Numbered from the stretch's first letter, positions 30,601 through 45,700 are shown. The stretch: DNA of 64,000 bases from Henricia sp. BOLD:AAB3569 (GCA_037783545.1 JBBELK010001083.1:62001-126000), one strand, 5' to 3'. Notes: generated from the sequence alone by a model not told the origin. Made by a program: numbers and translations.

Positions 30601-33600
30601 GGGTTAGTTCTGGGTGGTTGCCTTTAATGTATGTGTTTATCATTATTTTTTGTCCATTATATATCTTTTTTTTCCTTCATATTGTGCCATATTGGCCGCC
30701 ATATTGGCCGCCATATTGGCGGCCATATTGGCCGCCAATTTGAATTTGAAGCATGATAGAAAAAAAAGGACCCCAGAAATAAATTTGCGAAGGTCAAAAA
30801 CATATAACTTCTGTTATGTATGTGTTTATCATTAGTTTTGTCCATTATATATCATTTTGCTTACAGTTGGCCACTTTTGGCAGCCATATTGGCCTCCATA
30901 TTGGCCACCATTTTAAATTTGAAGCATGATAGAGAAAAAGGGACCCCAGAAATAAATTTGCGAGGGTAAAAAACATAACTAGCCATTTTTTAAGTGCTTT
31001 CATCATATTATTTGGCCAATATATGATTTTTGACCATTTTGGCCGCCATTTTGGCCGCTATTTTGAATAACCCGAGTGCATCGGGTTTTTTTTACTGTTA
31101 ACATCAAAAATGTGTTTTAGGACCATAAAATGCATCTAAAAAAGTTGGTTTGGTTTAGTACTGGGGGGGGTGCACGGGGGGTCCCCCATAGATACCCGAC
31201 TAATATAGGACCCAGAATTGGAAGTGTTGGTACAATAAACATTTGAAAATGGTCCGACTTACTGTGTAATACTTGACGTGCAATAGCAATAGTGTCAAAA
31301 TCGTCTAGAACGTTTACGTCAACTTGAAATTTGCTGTGCATTTATGAAGTTAAAGATTCCTTTGCCATTTGCCGTGAGGGGAGACGTTTGGAAATTAAAT
31401 AACCCGAGGAAATGCCTGTACGTTTTTAGTTACTTTCGCGTCTGTGAACATCGTATAATGACGTTGGGTTATAAGTTACACCATGGAGGAAGAAACAAAC
31501 GTTCTTTCTCCATGGTTACTTACACCAAAACTAGTAAATTTTATAAATTACAATTCCTCCATGGTATAATATACCGAGCAACCAAAGAAACGCAAATTTT
31601 CAGCTCAGCCTAATCAAAAGTGGAAATTTCTTTTGTAATTAAGTTGACATCGAAATAGTCGCATAACAGCTTCATTTATGCATAAAGCTTCTGTGTGCTA
31701 ATTAAATATCAGTCGACTACGTTTTGAACCAAAAGGTGGAGATTTTTTTGCGTTTATAATTGGTTGCTCGGTACATATAATATGATAGGCATACATAATG
31801 ATAATATTAAGTACATATACATGCATGTCTCTGCAAAGTTTGTTTGTGGCCGAAACCCTCTAGTGAACCGAACCCCGAACCGTGTCATTATTCTGCAGCT
31901 ATAGGTTGTGGGTTAGAGTCCCGGTTGTGTTGGTCAGAAATGTATATAGGTTGTCAAAAACACTACTTTGCTAGGACAGGTTAAAGTATTGCCGGGGCGG
32001 CCAATGACCGGCAGTTGTAATTCTGTCAGCACATCGAACAGCCTGGTCCGATATATAATAAAACTGCATTATACAGAAGGTTACATTCGTGACCCCTTTA
32101 TAGCAGTTGGTTTTGCAGGACCATGGCAGGACTATCCCGTAGGACTATAGAGGCATTGCTATCAGTGTAGACAACTAAACTATATACACTTGTGATATTT
32201 GTGTAAATGCCACCATTCTAAAAACAGATTAGTCGAATTAAACCAATGTGGTTGGTAGATATATGTGTCCAACCAATATATTGGTTAAAATAACCAATCA
32301 TTGATTAAAATAACCAATCCATATTGGTTAAACCAATATGGATTGGTTGAAAAAAAGGGTTCCTAACCAATATGGATTGGTTAGTCACCAATACGATTGG
32401 TTATTTTAACCAATAAATTGGTTGGACACATATCCACCAACTGAATTCAACCAATCTGTTTTTAGAGTGTACGCACATACCGATGACGTAAAATTCACTA
32501 AACTGAGTCGTCGTTTTGCCTAATGGCCCAGTCACAATGTCGGCGATCTGTCGGGGATTAGTTTTGGCGGGGGGTCGTCGTAGAAAATAAAGAAGCCTTG
32601 AACAATCCTAGCAATAATCCTAATAAAAGTGGAGCAGTTACATTGTCTGAGATTTTTTCAAGGATTTTGACCCGGTTTTGTCGAAAAATCGTGGGATTAG
32701 CCTCCGATCGCCTCCGATTGCATCGGAGACGATATCTGCGAGCATCTTTTCTTTTAATTTCCAAGAGCGTCTCAAACTTTTAGCGATCCGATCGGAGGCG
32801 CCCTTATATACACGGCGATTTACTACGATTCCACCGTACGATTCGTCGGAGACGATCACAGAAAGCGTACGAATCGTCGCAGGGCGCCTCCGATTCAGTC
32901 GGAGGGCGCCGGAGACCACTCGCAGACATTGAATCTCAACCTGAATTTCCAATCCCACACAGAATCTTGCGACTAGTCTCAGATTATTCGGAGGACGCCA
33001 CCGATTAATCGGAGGGCATCGTAGGTCATCAGAGATTGTGTCTGGGATGCCCAAAATGGGTGAAAAATCTTGCGAGCAATCTTAAAATTTTAAGTTCAAA
33101 GTTGGGGACCGCGACGGGTGTGGCGATGCCAAAAAAATCGGCGACAAGCCGCAGGCGTCCGGAGAGCGCCTCCGACGGGTGCAAAATCGTGAGATCTGCT
33201 TCAAGATTTTGTTCAAATTTCCCGGTTTTACCCATCGCCGACGCATCGCAACTGATTTGTGACTGGCCCATAACCGTGGGCGACCGAAACCTCTCTATTG
33301 GCCTTAAATGCATACATAACCGAAGATTTAAAAAAAAAAAAAAGCACCGCAGTCGGAGTATTTGGTATGGTACCTGATCACCGCGTGAAATAACCAAATA
33401 TGGGATGAGACAAAAATCGTACATGGTCCTCGACGGTCGGGATTCAAACCCGACGGCCGACGCACCGGGCAGATGCTCTACCAGTCATTTGAGCTATGAA
33501 GCACAACGGTAAACTCAATGCATCTGGTTTCTCCCCATCAAGAACCCAACTTTTTCTCCTAATGTAGTGCATGGATTACTTCGTTCACTTGAGCGTTGGC

Positions 33601-33696
33601 GGGCATGTTTTTACATTGAGACTGCATGAGAGCAAAGTTCGGTTTTATAGTTGGGGAAAACCTGGGGGGAGGGGGGGGGAGGGGGGGGGGAGAGGG

Positions 33697-33732
<36 letters not shown>

Positions 33733-36700
33733 GGGAGTGGGGGAGTAGTATAAACTCATGATTCTGCCTAATAGCTCAGCTGGTACTGCCTGATGTGCCA
33801 TACAAAACTGTAATACATGTATCAAAATTGTGCCCTCTCTTTTGTGTCTGCCATATTTCGAAATTCTAAGTTTGCGCATTAAAAAACAGCTATAATAAAG
33901 ATTGGTTGAGTTGTATTCTTGACTAAATGATGGGATAATATTGTTTGATTCTTTCTAGAAAATAGGCCCATACTTCAAAAACACAAACAAATCAAAGTCT
34001 GCGTGTTACTGTTATTTGCAGTTATGTTTTTAACTTTTTCTGTTGAAACTGACACTTCGGTTTCAGAATCGTCATAAAATTATGGGTATTTATTTGCATT
34101 TCGTCATAAAGAGATAAGGAAATAATAAGTGTCAGGAGGATTTTGTGATTGGTATGCCCTATTGATCAGATGTAGGGCACCGATGGTATCTCTTCCGCAT
34201 GCTCAATAGGTCACGTATTACATGTATTGAATAAGAATAATACAAAATGACTGATACCTTATCTTGCAGGCAAAAAATCTTGTATTAAAGGCACATGCTT
34301 GTCAGCAATGCGCGCGCGCCAAATTCGTACCACGAAATACGCAGCTCCATAGCAAAGGCATGGAGCTGCGTATTTCGTGGCACGAATTTGGCGCGCGCAT
34401 TGCTGACGAGCCTATGCCTTTAACCCAAAAATGCCGCGTCGTTGTGGAAGCAATGTGCGTGCGCGTGGTGTGTGTCCATAGCGCGCGTAACGCGCTATGC
34501 TGAGGCTCCCATTGGTGAACTAAACCGCGTTACGCCCACCAGAGACACACACAACGCGCACGCACATCGCTTCCACAATGACTCAGCATTATTTAACTCC
34601 CAAAATGGCGTATTTGCACGTGTTCGAAAGGGGTCAATAGCTGTAATTTCTGCAGACTATAATTATTTACAACATTCTTCTTCAAGGTTTATTTTGTAAA
34701 TGATATATTGGGCCCTTAAAATGTCTTTGGAAGGTTACAGTGCACTGGATATCCGAGACGTTGTCGAAGATATTACAAATTCAACACTGACAGCTTGTTT
34801 TCATTGTGGTACTCGGTATTTAGCAACATGTAATTGTACACTGGCTATTGTTGTTAAATTGTTTTAAAATAAACGGATAGATAGTACGACCTTATCAAAG
34901 TACACGTGCAGGCCGGTGGGGTACCGTGGCCGAGTGGTTTGGGTCGTTGACTCGCAATACTCTGGTGAAAACTTGGGGTTGCGGGATCGATACCCGGCCA
35001 TACCTGTGCCCTTGAGCAAGACATCTAACCACAACTGCTCTATCCTTCGGAAGTGATTTAAAGCCGTTGGTCCAGTGTGTTGAGTAACGCACTTAAAAGA
35101 TCCCAGAGGCACTCTAAAGAGTAAAAGGGGATCCCCCGGTGTCTCTGGCTGTCGGCTGCCAATGGCGCCACCCAGCTATGTATCTCGATGGTTAGGTGTA
35201 AGCTTCTGTAAACTCACACATGTTAGACCATAAAAATTTACAGCGCATGTGAACATGCTCATATGGAATGTGCGCTATAGAAATGTTATAATCATAATGG
35301 GTGATCCGCGGTGTACAAAATTGAGTCGGATGTCGCATTTTCATATTTTGGACCGAGCATAATAAACTATAAAAAATCAGTGGCACATACAGGCTAATTA
35401 ACCTTTAGCGTGTTTGGCATGAATAGCGTCTCAGCTCATGTATACTGACGTACTTGTACTTCCCTTCACATGCACATACTCACTGCTATGTGGTGCACGC
35501 GACAGGTGTAAAGTACTGAAAAATCGATACCGTGTTCACCGTAGGAGAGAATGACATAAAACAGCTAGACTGTTGGTTGCTAGGCAATGGCGTGCACCAC
35601 GTAGCAACAACAGCGTATAGTATGGGACTTTCTAAACTGCACCTCAATTTGGAAGTAAAGAATTCGGGGCGCCAACCATTATGCAAATGTTAAACGTAAA
35701 ATGTTTATTAAAATATGAAAATACGATGGGAATTCGAGCGATACCTGGAAACTACAGACAGTATCTGGGTACTGCTCAAAATTTCCATTGTGTTTTTGTA
35801 CTATCATGAGCCTTGATCTACCACTGATTTTTTGCTGTGCGACATCCGACTGTTTTTTGTATTTAATGGGTAACTTCGCCCCAATAACTCGAAGATTTTA
35901 CATATTTTTTGTTCACCGAGCTAGAGCCATGTCATTTACAGCATTTCTAATTTAAAGGCAGAGGCTCGTCAGCAATGCGCGTGCGCAAAATTCGTGCCAC
36001 GAAATACGCAGCTCCACGCCTTTGCTAAACGGAGCTGCGTATTTCGTGGCACGAATTTGGCCTCATGCGCGCATTGACGAGCCTCTGCTTTTAAATGTGT
36101 CCTTGTTGTGAATTTCCCTATTATAACCAGAATTGGTTGATTACTCTTTCAATTGGGTAAAATTACGCGGTTTGGTTCTAAAATATTAAAAGGTTATGTT
36201 TCGTCAAAATATTGTGTCGCTTTCTTCCAAACATTTCAAACAGATATTTAGCAATACATTTAAAAATTTACATATTAAAGTGATTTCACAGACATGATCT
36301 AAGACCAACCCGCTAATGTAAATAAAAAAGCAAAATTTCTGTCGACGGTCTAGCTGCTGCTATCAGTTTAACATGTAAAATTACAGATTTTCTTCACAGT
36401 TCAACCCGTATACTATTTACCCAGCACGATATGGGAGAAGGCGAGTCGGTTTGGGTTCGACTTGACTTGAAACTAACGATATGTGGAGGTACTTCCCCCT
36501 GCTTCCCCTGTATCTCACCAAGCACAATAGAACTGAGAGGAACAATGAAAGGGGCGTGTCCTCCGTCACATCGTGTTTCATGAACCCACTGGTTGAAATG
36601 ATTGAGCTTTAAATTGTCACACAACACATAGACAGCAAAAGTTCGGAGTCAACCCTTTGTGTTCTACAGTTGAACTCAGAAATATAAATGCAACTAGCTG

Positions 36701-39700
36701 TATGCAACCAAGTGTTAAAATAGGTGTGCTTACACCATTTTTGTAACAGTCTTTACTAAAGTCTTGATTTTGTGGAATTCCTCACGTGCATGCAGTACTT
36801 AAAAACATAGCTTGTACACCTTGCAATGGTTCGGGTAGTCCTGTATACCATTTTGGGTGATGATGGTATACGTGTACATGTATTTATACTTCTGACTTCA
36901 ACTGTTTATGTTGTGTTACAATTAGGTTCATAATTTCAGTCCCGGATTTCAGTCACTTTTGTTGAGTAAACAAATTACTGTTATGTACAACATCTGTAGT
37001 GTTCTTCACCTTGCCCAGTTGCGCTCCCATGCAACACCGAGCGAGAAATTGGGTGATGGCATAGGGAAAACCTGTGGGAGTATACCCCGGTGCGTTATAG
37101 CTCAACTGGTAGAGCATCTGCCCGGTGAATCTGAGGTCTCGGGTTCGAATCCGATAAGGCCCTTACGATCTTTCTCTCATCCCAAGTTTGGATGTTTAAT
37201 ATAATATGGAAATTCACAGCAACAATGTCAATGTAACATCAGAAATGCTGTAATTGACAATTACAACGTGGCTTTATGACCAAAAAATATGTAAACAATT
37301 GTTACAGTATGTTGTTCAGCTGTCGAACGAGAATGGTGGCATTGAATTTAGTGATTACGCCAGTAGTTTTCTTGTTTAGACTTCAACAAATTTTACCTTG
37401 TGATACAAACAAAATTTAGTCTGCCATATTAAACTCGTCACTAAAGTGTACATCGTGAATTCCGCTACCGTTATTTGTGTATCCTAAACTGGGTGGCCAA
37501 GCAGTTCTTGTCGAATTATCAGATCTGGTTCGTGAACTATAGGGTGTGACTTTGCTTGCACACCATGAAAAAAGACTCGCTTGACTGATTTTGATGCAAT
37601 AGAGACTATTTTTCATAGATTCCGAGGTTGCCTGGTTTGATCTGGGCATTTTTGGGACACCCTAAGAAATTCGAAGCGTTTAGAAACGTCCTTAATGCAT
37701 AGTACGTTCCGACCTGTCAATCAACCGAACCCGCCGACCAATCACAACAGAGCTAGCAGATGTCACCCACATAGGTCAAAGTGCATGCACTGTACGCTCA
37801 CAACAACATGATCACGCGATATGTTCTGCCGGCCCCATACAATTTGTACATAACTGCAGTGTTGTATGCGATGATCCGGGTGAATTTTTGGTTTCAAGGC
37901 CGGTCGTTTCGTTGTTCAAAGGTACGAAAGCACGTATGTCATGATATGACATCCCTGTATTACTGGCCCTTTACTCGGTGTGTTCTAAGATAACTGTCGA
38001 CCCTGAAACATGAATACCTTTGAGTTTTCTCCAAGAATCTGTGCTTTCCGTTGAAAGCCCCATTGCTTTGTGCGTTGTGTGTCGCCATTTTGATGATAGC
38101 GTGTGAGCCATAGCAACAATATCCACGGGGGCGGGGCTAACTAGGCAAACTCGGAACTATGCATTGCTGTTGATGTAATCATTGAAAATTACTATCATGT
38201 TTACTCGTAGTGCATTGTATTATCTTTCGAGTGGAAACCTTTATCTGGGTCCCTTTTATAAGTGTCACGCAGAATAAAATGGGTTATTTATGTTGTCACT
38301 AAGCATTTTTTTCAGCGATCTGTTGAGGTGTCAGAAAGAAATTAAGTTACATTTTCACATTTAACTATAGGCCTATCTGCTTGCTACAGTTGGTTCACTT
38401 CAAGACATCAACTACAAGCTTTCTTTGAGAATTGTTGCTTTTTTGTTCCGTCCTTATATTAGAAATGTGGTCCAATGCTTATTTGCCACGAAATTCACTG
38501 CGCTCCATACTTGGGCAGTCAGCTGTTACGATCCCGGACGGTGCAGGCTCATTGGTTTACGCACGTACTACGTACATGTACATACAAACCGCGCGCTCGT
38601 GATTCGCTGTCGAACGTGCCTGCACCCACCGGGATCGTAAGAGCTCGGGCAAGGTATGGAGCGTGGTGAATTTCGTGGCAAGATTTAGCTCATCGTGCAT
38701 TGACGAGCCTCCGTCTTTAAAGACCCATTACATTATTTGCAGATGAAACTTTTTACGAATTTCAGAAACAGCAACAGTAAAGAATGAATGTTGATGAACT
38801 GCCTTGTAGAAATTTCAGCCATATATAGGCCTATCAGAAAATGAAAAAAAGCAAACGATTTTTAAAAGCACCTGCAGTTGGCAATTTCCGTCTCCTGCAC
38901 AGTTTACGCGGAAAAGAAATCGTGTGGTGTTTGTTACCATTGCTATCAACGCTTTTCTTGTCAATTAAATTAGTGGGTCACTGCAAATGATGTAATGGGA
39001 CTTTAAATTATGGAAAAGGCGGAAGTATACGGGACTCTTTTCCACTTAGCAAAACGCGACCATGCGTGCATGTAAATTTTCCAGTGTCACTTATAACTTA
39101 TTAATTATGTTAAAGTGCCGATTTGTTCGAAAACAAGCTAGCATTACAATAATTTCGAAACAAATTCGTGGGTTTCAGTTTCACATTTCACATCATTAAA
39201 ATGATCGCCCGCGTGCTTAGTCATTATGCACATATCAATAATGTTTCCCACCCTCCCCTCGGGCTAGGGCCTACCCCACCTAAGAGGTGGGATTGTCATT
39301 TTTTTTGTGACAAAATCCCAACCCCTGGGGCAACAAAAATCCCCACCATGCATCGGGTGCAAAACATGTGCGTCTTAAGTTGTATACAAATACACATTTG
39401 ATTTAAAAGGGTCAAATGCCCCACTCTAGGGCATGAAAAACGTGACCAAACCCCCACCTAGGGGGTGGGGCAGCGCGGGGGGTGGGGGGGGGGGCGGGGG
39501 GTGGGGGGGTGGGGGGTGGGGGGGTGGGGGGTGGGGGGGGGGTGGGGGGGGGGGTGGGGGGGGGGGAGGGAGGGGGTGGGGGGGGGGGGTGGGGGGAGGG
39601 AGGGGTGGGGGGGGGGACAATTAATAGGTGCATTATACGTCCACTGGGTACATTTAAAATAAAAAAATTTCACAACACGAAGCCGTCATTTGAATGCGAG

Positions 39701-42700
39701 TTGAAACATTTTGCCCGGCCAGCAGAAGCTTTCGGAAAATCCCGATCTGGTGTCGGTGGCCGGCAAATGTAAAAAAGTACAATTTCCAAACTGACTACTT
39801 TTTACTCTCCGGCCCCAAAAGGAACGCAGTTTTCGCAAATATCAATTCTTTGTCAGAAACTAAGTTCGTTGAATACAGTGAATTTCGTGGATAACAAGGC
39901 AGTGATCGACCAATCACTTTAATATAATTACACTGTTCCGATTCAGTGAATCATATAAAATAACTCCCCAAAATAATGTCCATGGGAATAAAATAGAAAA
40001 TGTGCCATCTCCAATTTGGATGAGGAAGCAAAAGGGTTGGTGTGATTACTGCACTGCTTTATGGAACAGATAAATTAGATTACAAAACATTGGGGTTTTT
40101 TGACGATATCCTTGAAAATGATATACAAATTGAGAGCGCGAATTTTCAGAATGGTAATGTGAAAAATATGGCAAATTATATGGTATCAAAATCTCAACAC
40201 CCATGGGGACAAATTGGGTGCCAAACATTTGATCTGGACACGCTCCTTTATTCTGATAGATCTAGAAATGTGTGGACAAATATGTCCATGACTTAATTGG
40301 ATGGAGAATCAGGATGTAATGAAGCCCTGGAAATGGATCGGAAGGCCTAGGTTTTCTCTGCAACCAGATTTCCCATCCAAACTCATGGACATTATGTACA
40401 TTTCTACATTATCTTTAAAGAATGACTGATGTTCAGGAAGCTCAAAGCCATGCGTGGCTCCATTTACACAATACACACTTACACGTCATTATTCGTCCGT
40501 ATGTAGAATGTGGACTGAAAACCAGTCTAATGGTTGTCGCTTTTGCCGGCTACGGTGTGCCTTAACGGACATCCTACGTATTATGTTTGCTTTTTAGGTT
40601 TTACTGCAGCTGGCGGAGTCGAGTGCAACTGTGCAGTTCAAGTTCCTATCGTTTACCAACTCAGACCACAGGGAACTTGATGGCGATTGCTGCGACGATG
40701 TCATTGGCTGGTGTGATGATTTCTGTGATAATCGCTTCATAGTCTGCCTTGATAGGGACTCTACAGGGTGAAGTATTATCACATTTTTACAGTGCCCATG
40801 TTATGATGTTCATGTTGGACGGACGTCGTCTTCATTGCATTACGACATCATCAGACAGTCGTAAATGCAATGAAGATGAAGACGACGTCCAACCTGGGGC
40901 CAATTTCATGGCACAACAATTTGCTTAGCACAGGATTTGATTTGTTTGCCAGAATTGTAAGTGATGTGTATAAGCCAGTTCGAAGTCTCGACTGCGCATG
41001 CGTCTCCCGACTTTGGTTTGAGATAAACAAAGCGGTATGCATTGTGTTTATCTCAAATGACCTTTGACACAATCCCATAGACGTTCATTGCGCGCGCGAG
41101 ATTCCGAACTTGCTTATTGAAAGGTATTCTCCTACTCTTTCCAAGAACACAAGCTGGCGTATAATTTTGGCTTGTAATCCATTTTATAAAGCAAACAAAT
41201 CCTGTGCTAAGCAAATTGTTGTGCATAGCATGCAACGCCATGAAATTGGCCCCTGGGCTAAGCCAGAGGCCTAGGCCTAAATACCGTACACGCACTACCG
41301 GTATGAGCAACTATAACAATGGAAATTGGGCACACACCATTGTTAATGCACCTATCAATTGATCGGAGAGATCGGAGAGAATGTGGAAGAGAGTTCCAGA
41401 GCCGTGGGCCTCCAATAAACCCTTTCACGGTTATCGACGCCATCTTGTTCACTGGGCACTTCGAACACGCGTTGCCGTGTGCGTGTGCGGATCGTAGCTA
41501 ATGCACAGTGACCTAACAATGCATTCGTATACGATCCGCGCACGTACAAAGTAACGTGTGTTCGAACTGCCCCGTGAACAACATGGCGTCGATAACCGTG
41601 AAAGGGTTTATTGAAAATGCCTTGTCTCCAGGTTCTGGTCCTTTATTATTATTATTTATTCGGCCTTTCTCAATACCGACGGTGAGGAGCTGCTGTGTGG
41701 ATGACCTGAGAGATCTTGATGGCGTGTAGGGATAACAAGTTGGGAGATGAAATCTGGGCACAGACCGTGGAGGGCTTTGAAGATGATCAGCATAACTTGG
41801 TAATGAATTCTAGATTGAACTGGTAACCAGTGTAGGCTCTTTAGGACGGGTGTTATGCGATTCCTCTTCTTGTCCCGCGATACCAGTCGTGCAGCTGAAT
41901 TCTGTACCCGTTGGAGCTTGGCAATGTCCTTATCCGGAGAACCTAGCACCAGAAGACTTGCAGTTGTCAAGTACAGAAGTCACGAAGGCATAGATGAGCA
42001 TAGACCCGTGAACAGGGCTTCGGAAAATCCTCAGCCCTGGAGCCGTTTTTACCCAAAATCTGTGACAAACTTGCGCAAATGAAATTTGTCCCTTGGCTCT
42101 GATATTTGCTCAATAGGTGCACTCACCCCAATGTTCAAATATTTTGAAGAGTACGCATCGATCCGATGTCTAGTTTCGGTGAAATCGTGGGCAAACTTGA
42201 GACCCTCCGTGTGATAAAATACAGCTCCCGTTTGCACAAAAATCAAATATGCGCATGCGCGAGAGCGGAGAGGTCAACACGAGCTAGACTGGTTTTCTGT
42301 CCTTATATTTACTCCCCTTCGTCGCATACGACGAGAACCCAATCTCTTGTCACTGGTCACTAAATTTACATCATGATTTGCTAACATTATTTTTTCTTTG
42401 TCCAACGATTTTAACAGCGTCGAGGGTTCGACCTGCAATATTCTTCGCGTTCAGACAGCAGAAATTTACCCCGACAATGACGCATTCTATTTCCCTTCAC
42501 CGATACCCAATGGGATCTCCAGGGTACAGACAATAACAGTGCCGTCATGGCCGGTAAGCCAGGGAAATTGTCCGAGTGCTTCCAAGTAATTATGTAACAG
42601 TTTGTCAGTTAGTAGGCCTACTAGACACTACTTAATGTTTAAGAAGGCTAAATAAAGTGACTTTTTCACGTCTTTTGGACGGGAAGACGTCTTGTTAAGT

Positions 42701-45700
42701 TGTCCTCAAAAACATGACGTTCCCAATCAAATCAGTATTGGATTGTCTACTTTAGCAATGTTTAAAATCTCTAAAAACCTCACGTTTTTAAAGTCAAAAT
42801 CAAACTTTGAAAAACATACCGTGGAGATTGTTCCTAACTTGTCAAGAACTCTGTGCAATGATCTTTTTTTTTCCCCAATGAATCTTCTAATTAGTAAAAA
42901 ACTTGTTGAACCTTGTTTTTAAAAAAACGTTTTTTAATGAGCCAACCAGCTTATTGTGAGCCTGCCCTCTTGTAGTTATTCTATTGTTACTGTGGTATGA
43001 TGTCATGTCTTATCGCTGTTCATACATTGATTCTCGTTCACTGATTGGTTAAAAGCAGATCATGCGACATGGATTATAGTTCAACAATTTCTGTGTGCAA
43101 CTGAAAAAAAGTACTACTGTTTGGCCGATTGCGTCATCATAGGTCAAAGGATAGTACTTTTTAAAGTACTATTTCCCAGCACGTACAGAATATCGTGTGC
43201 GCGTGTGCCAGCATGCGCCAGCATCTAGTAGTGGTGTTCGCGTTCACGTGCGCGGACAATGTGCATTTTGGCTTGGCTCTAAGAAAACTAAATTTTGTCC
43301 TGAAATACCAATCATTTGACACAAAAAATCAATGTACATGTATGAGGTATATAAAACAAATATCGACTGCTCTTTATTCGGGTGATGGTGCAAATTACCA
43401 CCCCTCGGGGATCTTGAGACGGCAGGCCTGCCATCTCAAGATGACCTTGGGACGATAGTTTGCACCATAACCATCAAGTGCAATGGTTGCAGATGCCTGT
43501 CGTGCTCAAATATGAAAACACGTCGCAAAATGAATCATTGGTTATGCTGTTAATACATCAAAGCCCACCGGACAGTCTGCTGAAGATTTTTATCGCGAAA
43601 TTGTAAAAATTGTACGACTCTTTAAAAACGTCATCTAAAGCGGGCCTCCCACTGTGCGATTTTTGCCACGAATTAGCTACGATTGGGTACGAATGGGTAC
43701 GATTGTGTGTAGAGTCTATAGGCAGTCTCCGATAATCGTACCAATTCGTAGGAAATTCGTGGCAAAAATCGCACAGTGGGAGGCCCGCTTAAGACACCAG
43801 ATAGCAATAGGGAAATAACTTTTTGATAAATTCCAAATTAGCACTGACAGCCTCATCCTATTTATTTGCAAAAAGGAGCTTGTCCAGATTTTTCCAGAAA
43901 ATGGATTTCATTCTAACCCAACAATCACATAAAATACCTCCCCAAAATACATTGTATTGATGGGAAGAAAACAGGAAATTTGCAATTTCCAAATTGGATG
44001 TGGAGGCAAAAAGGTTGGTGTAATCACTGCACCGCTTTATGGAACCGAATTAATTAGTTTACAAAACATCAATGGTTTTTTGACGATATCCTTTAAAAAT
44101 ATATACGGATTGCGAGTGCGAAGTTTCAGAGTGGTAATAGACCGATCCAGTAAGCTCCGCCCATTTAGAAATTGCCTAGAAATTGCCGTGCGTCAGCGTC
44201 CGCGCCCTGGTCAGCGCGTATTGAAACACGCACACGCACACAGAAACTGCACGCTGGAAAGCAAAATGTACACTTAGGTATCCGGTCATGTGCGTGCACG
44301 CACAACACGCCTGCAATACGCGTAACGCGCGCGATCTAACAAAAACATCTCGACACACATCTAGAACGCAGTGAATGCACAACATAGCAAAACGACAAGC
44401 TAATTTTGGTGAGTTGTTCCCGTTAACACAAAAACACATTTATGAAGGGATTAAAAGTAGGTTTGGATAGTCTTATACAATCCGTTTAAAACCGGCTAGG
44501 GTCCTCTGCGCTGATAAAAATGATGTATATGGTGTTTTTGCGTTACTCGTGCTGCATTTCGCCGTAGCTCTGTGCACAAAATTTTGAGGACTCGGGTAAC
44601 CAAAATGGAGATCCACTTTTTGGTTACCTCAACCTGAGGCTGTGATTGGTCAATTCCAAAATGGGCGGAGCTTACTGAATCGGTCTATTAGGCTTGGGCG
44701 ACTCCAATGTTTTCGGAGTCGACTCCAATTCCAAAAAAGAATCGCGATTCCATTCGGAAACTATTATATTTTTCGCGGGAAAACATTAAATGTGCTGAGC
44801 GTGTTTAATAGGTAAATGAGCTTGTTTATGTGCATGTACATTGACGATATTACTTTAATTGTGCCGACGAAGACCTAGTTATTGGCACCGAGTGGCACTA
44901 AACATCCACGAAATGATGCTGGCCTGTATACCACACACACTTTCTTAATAATGTGGAAATGTTCAGAGGCTAAATATTCTTATAAAAGTTGCAATTTTTC
45001 CTTCGGAATAACCAGGTAATTTCTGGTATCGCCCAGCTATCACTGGGAATCGAATTTAAATGAAAGGGAATCGATTCTTCAAAAATCTGGAATCATGATT
45101 CCGATTCCTAAAGTGGAATTGATTCTACTCGATTCTGGCGTGGAATCGCCCAAGCCTAGTGGTAATGAGAAAAATATGACAAATAATATACATGTACATG
45201 TAGTACTATCCAAATCTTAACACCCATGGGGGGTTCAAAAATGTGATCTGAACACGCTCCTTTAAAGAGACCCCATGGTTTCGATGACAATTTGAAAGAA
45301 AGATGTGGACGATTCTAACATTTATATCCATGAGCCTATTCACATACATCAACTTTTCTATTTCCTACTTGCAGGGTGGCATGGAGGCGTTCGTGCAAGT
45401 TTGGGACGTAGACAATAACAATGACGATAAAGTAGATCAGGCCGTAAAGTCCGTCAACCAGGCAGCAGAACGTAGTGTGTCCAGTACCGCTGTTTGGAAA
45501 GAGTACACGATAGGCCAGCAATCAGAGTATGGACACATCATGTATAATCCTTAGGCCAAGAAAACAAAATACTGTGTTTCCGGTCACCCTCCCCAACCTA
45601 GAAAATCATGTGGAACCTATATCTTTTTATTTAAAAAAATCAGTAAAAAATAGAAAACTTCCTACCTGAAACCTAAGGCCAAAAAAAATAATAGTTCTGC

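Larger units (their letters stand above)
43830..45262. repeat. Dispersed repeat X, copy 2, split by two nested elements
   Basis: The family runs to 44138, is broken by the elements at 44139-44686 and 44689-45158, and resumes at 45159 after a repeated GTGGTAAT. Confidence 0.75.

Noticed and set aside
28000..31000. CRISPR-like direct repeats
   Set aside because: The modules are in mirrored orientation within a foldback transposon, spacing is uneven, there are no unique short spacers, and the genome is eukaryotic.
39412..39673. Proline-rich and glycine-rich frames
   Set aside because: Low-complexity translation of a G tract. The same applies to frames at 33559-33879 and 62519-62881.
40046..40296. 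Frames reading [12 protein letters not shown] on one strand and a mirror on the other
   Set aside because: They belong to dispersed repeat X, which occurs in several copies with broken frames.
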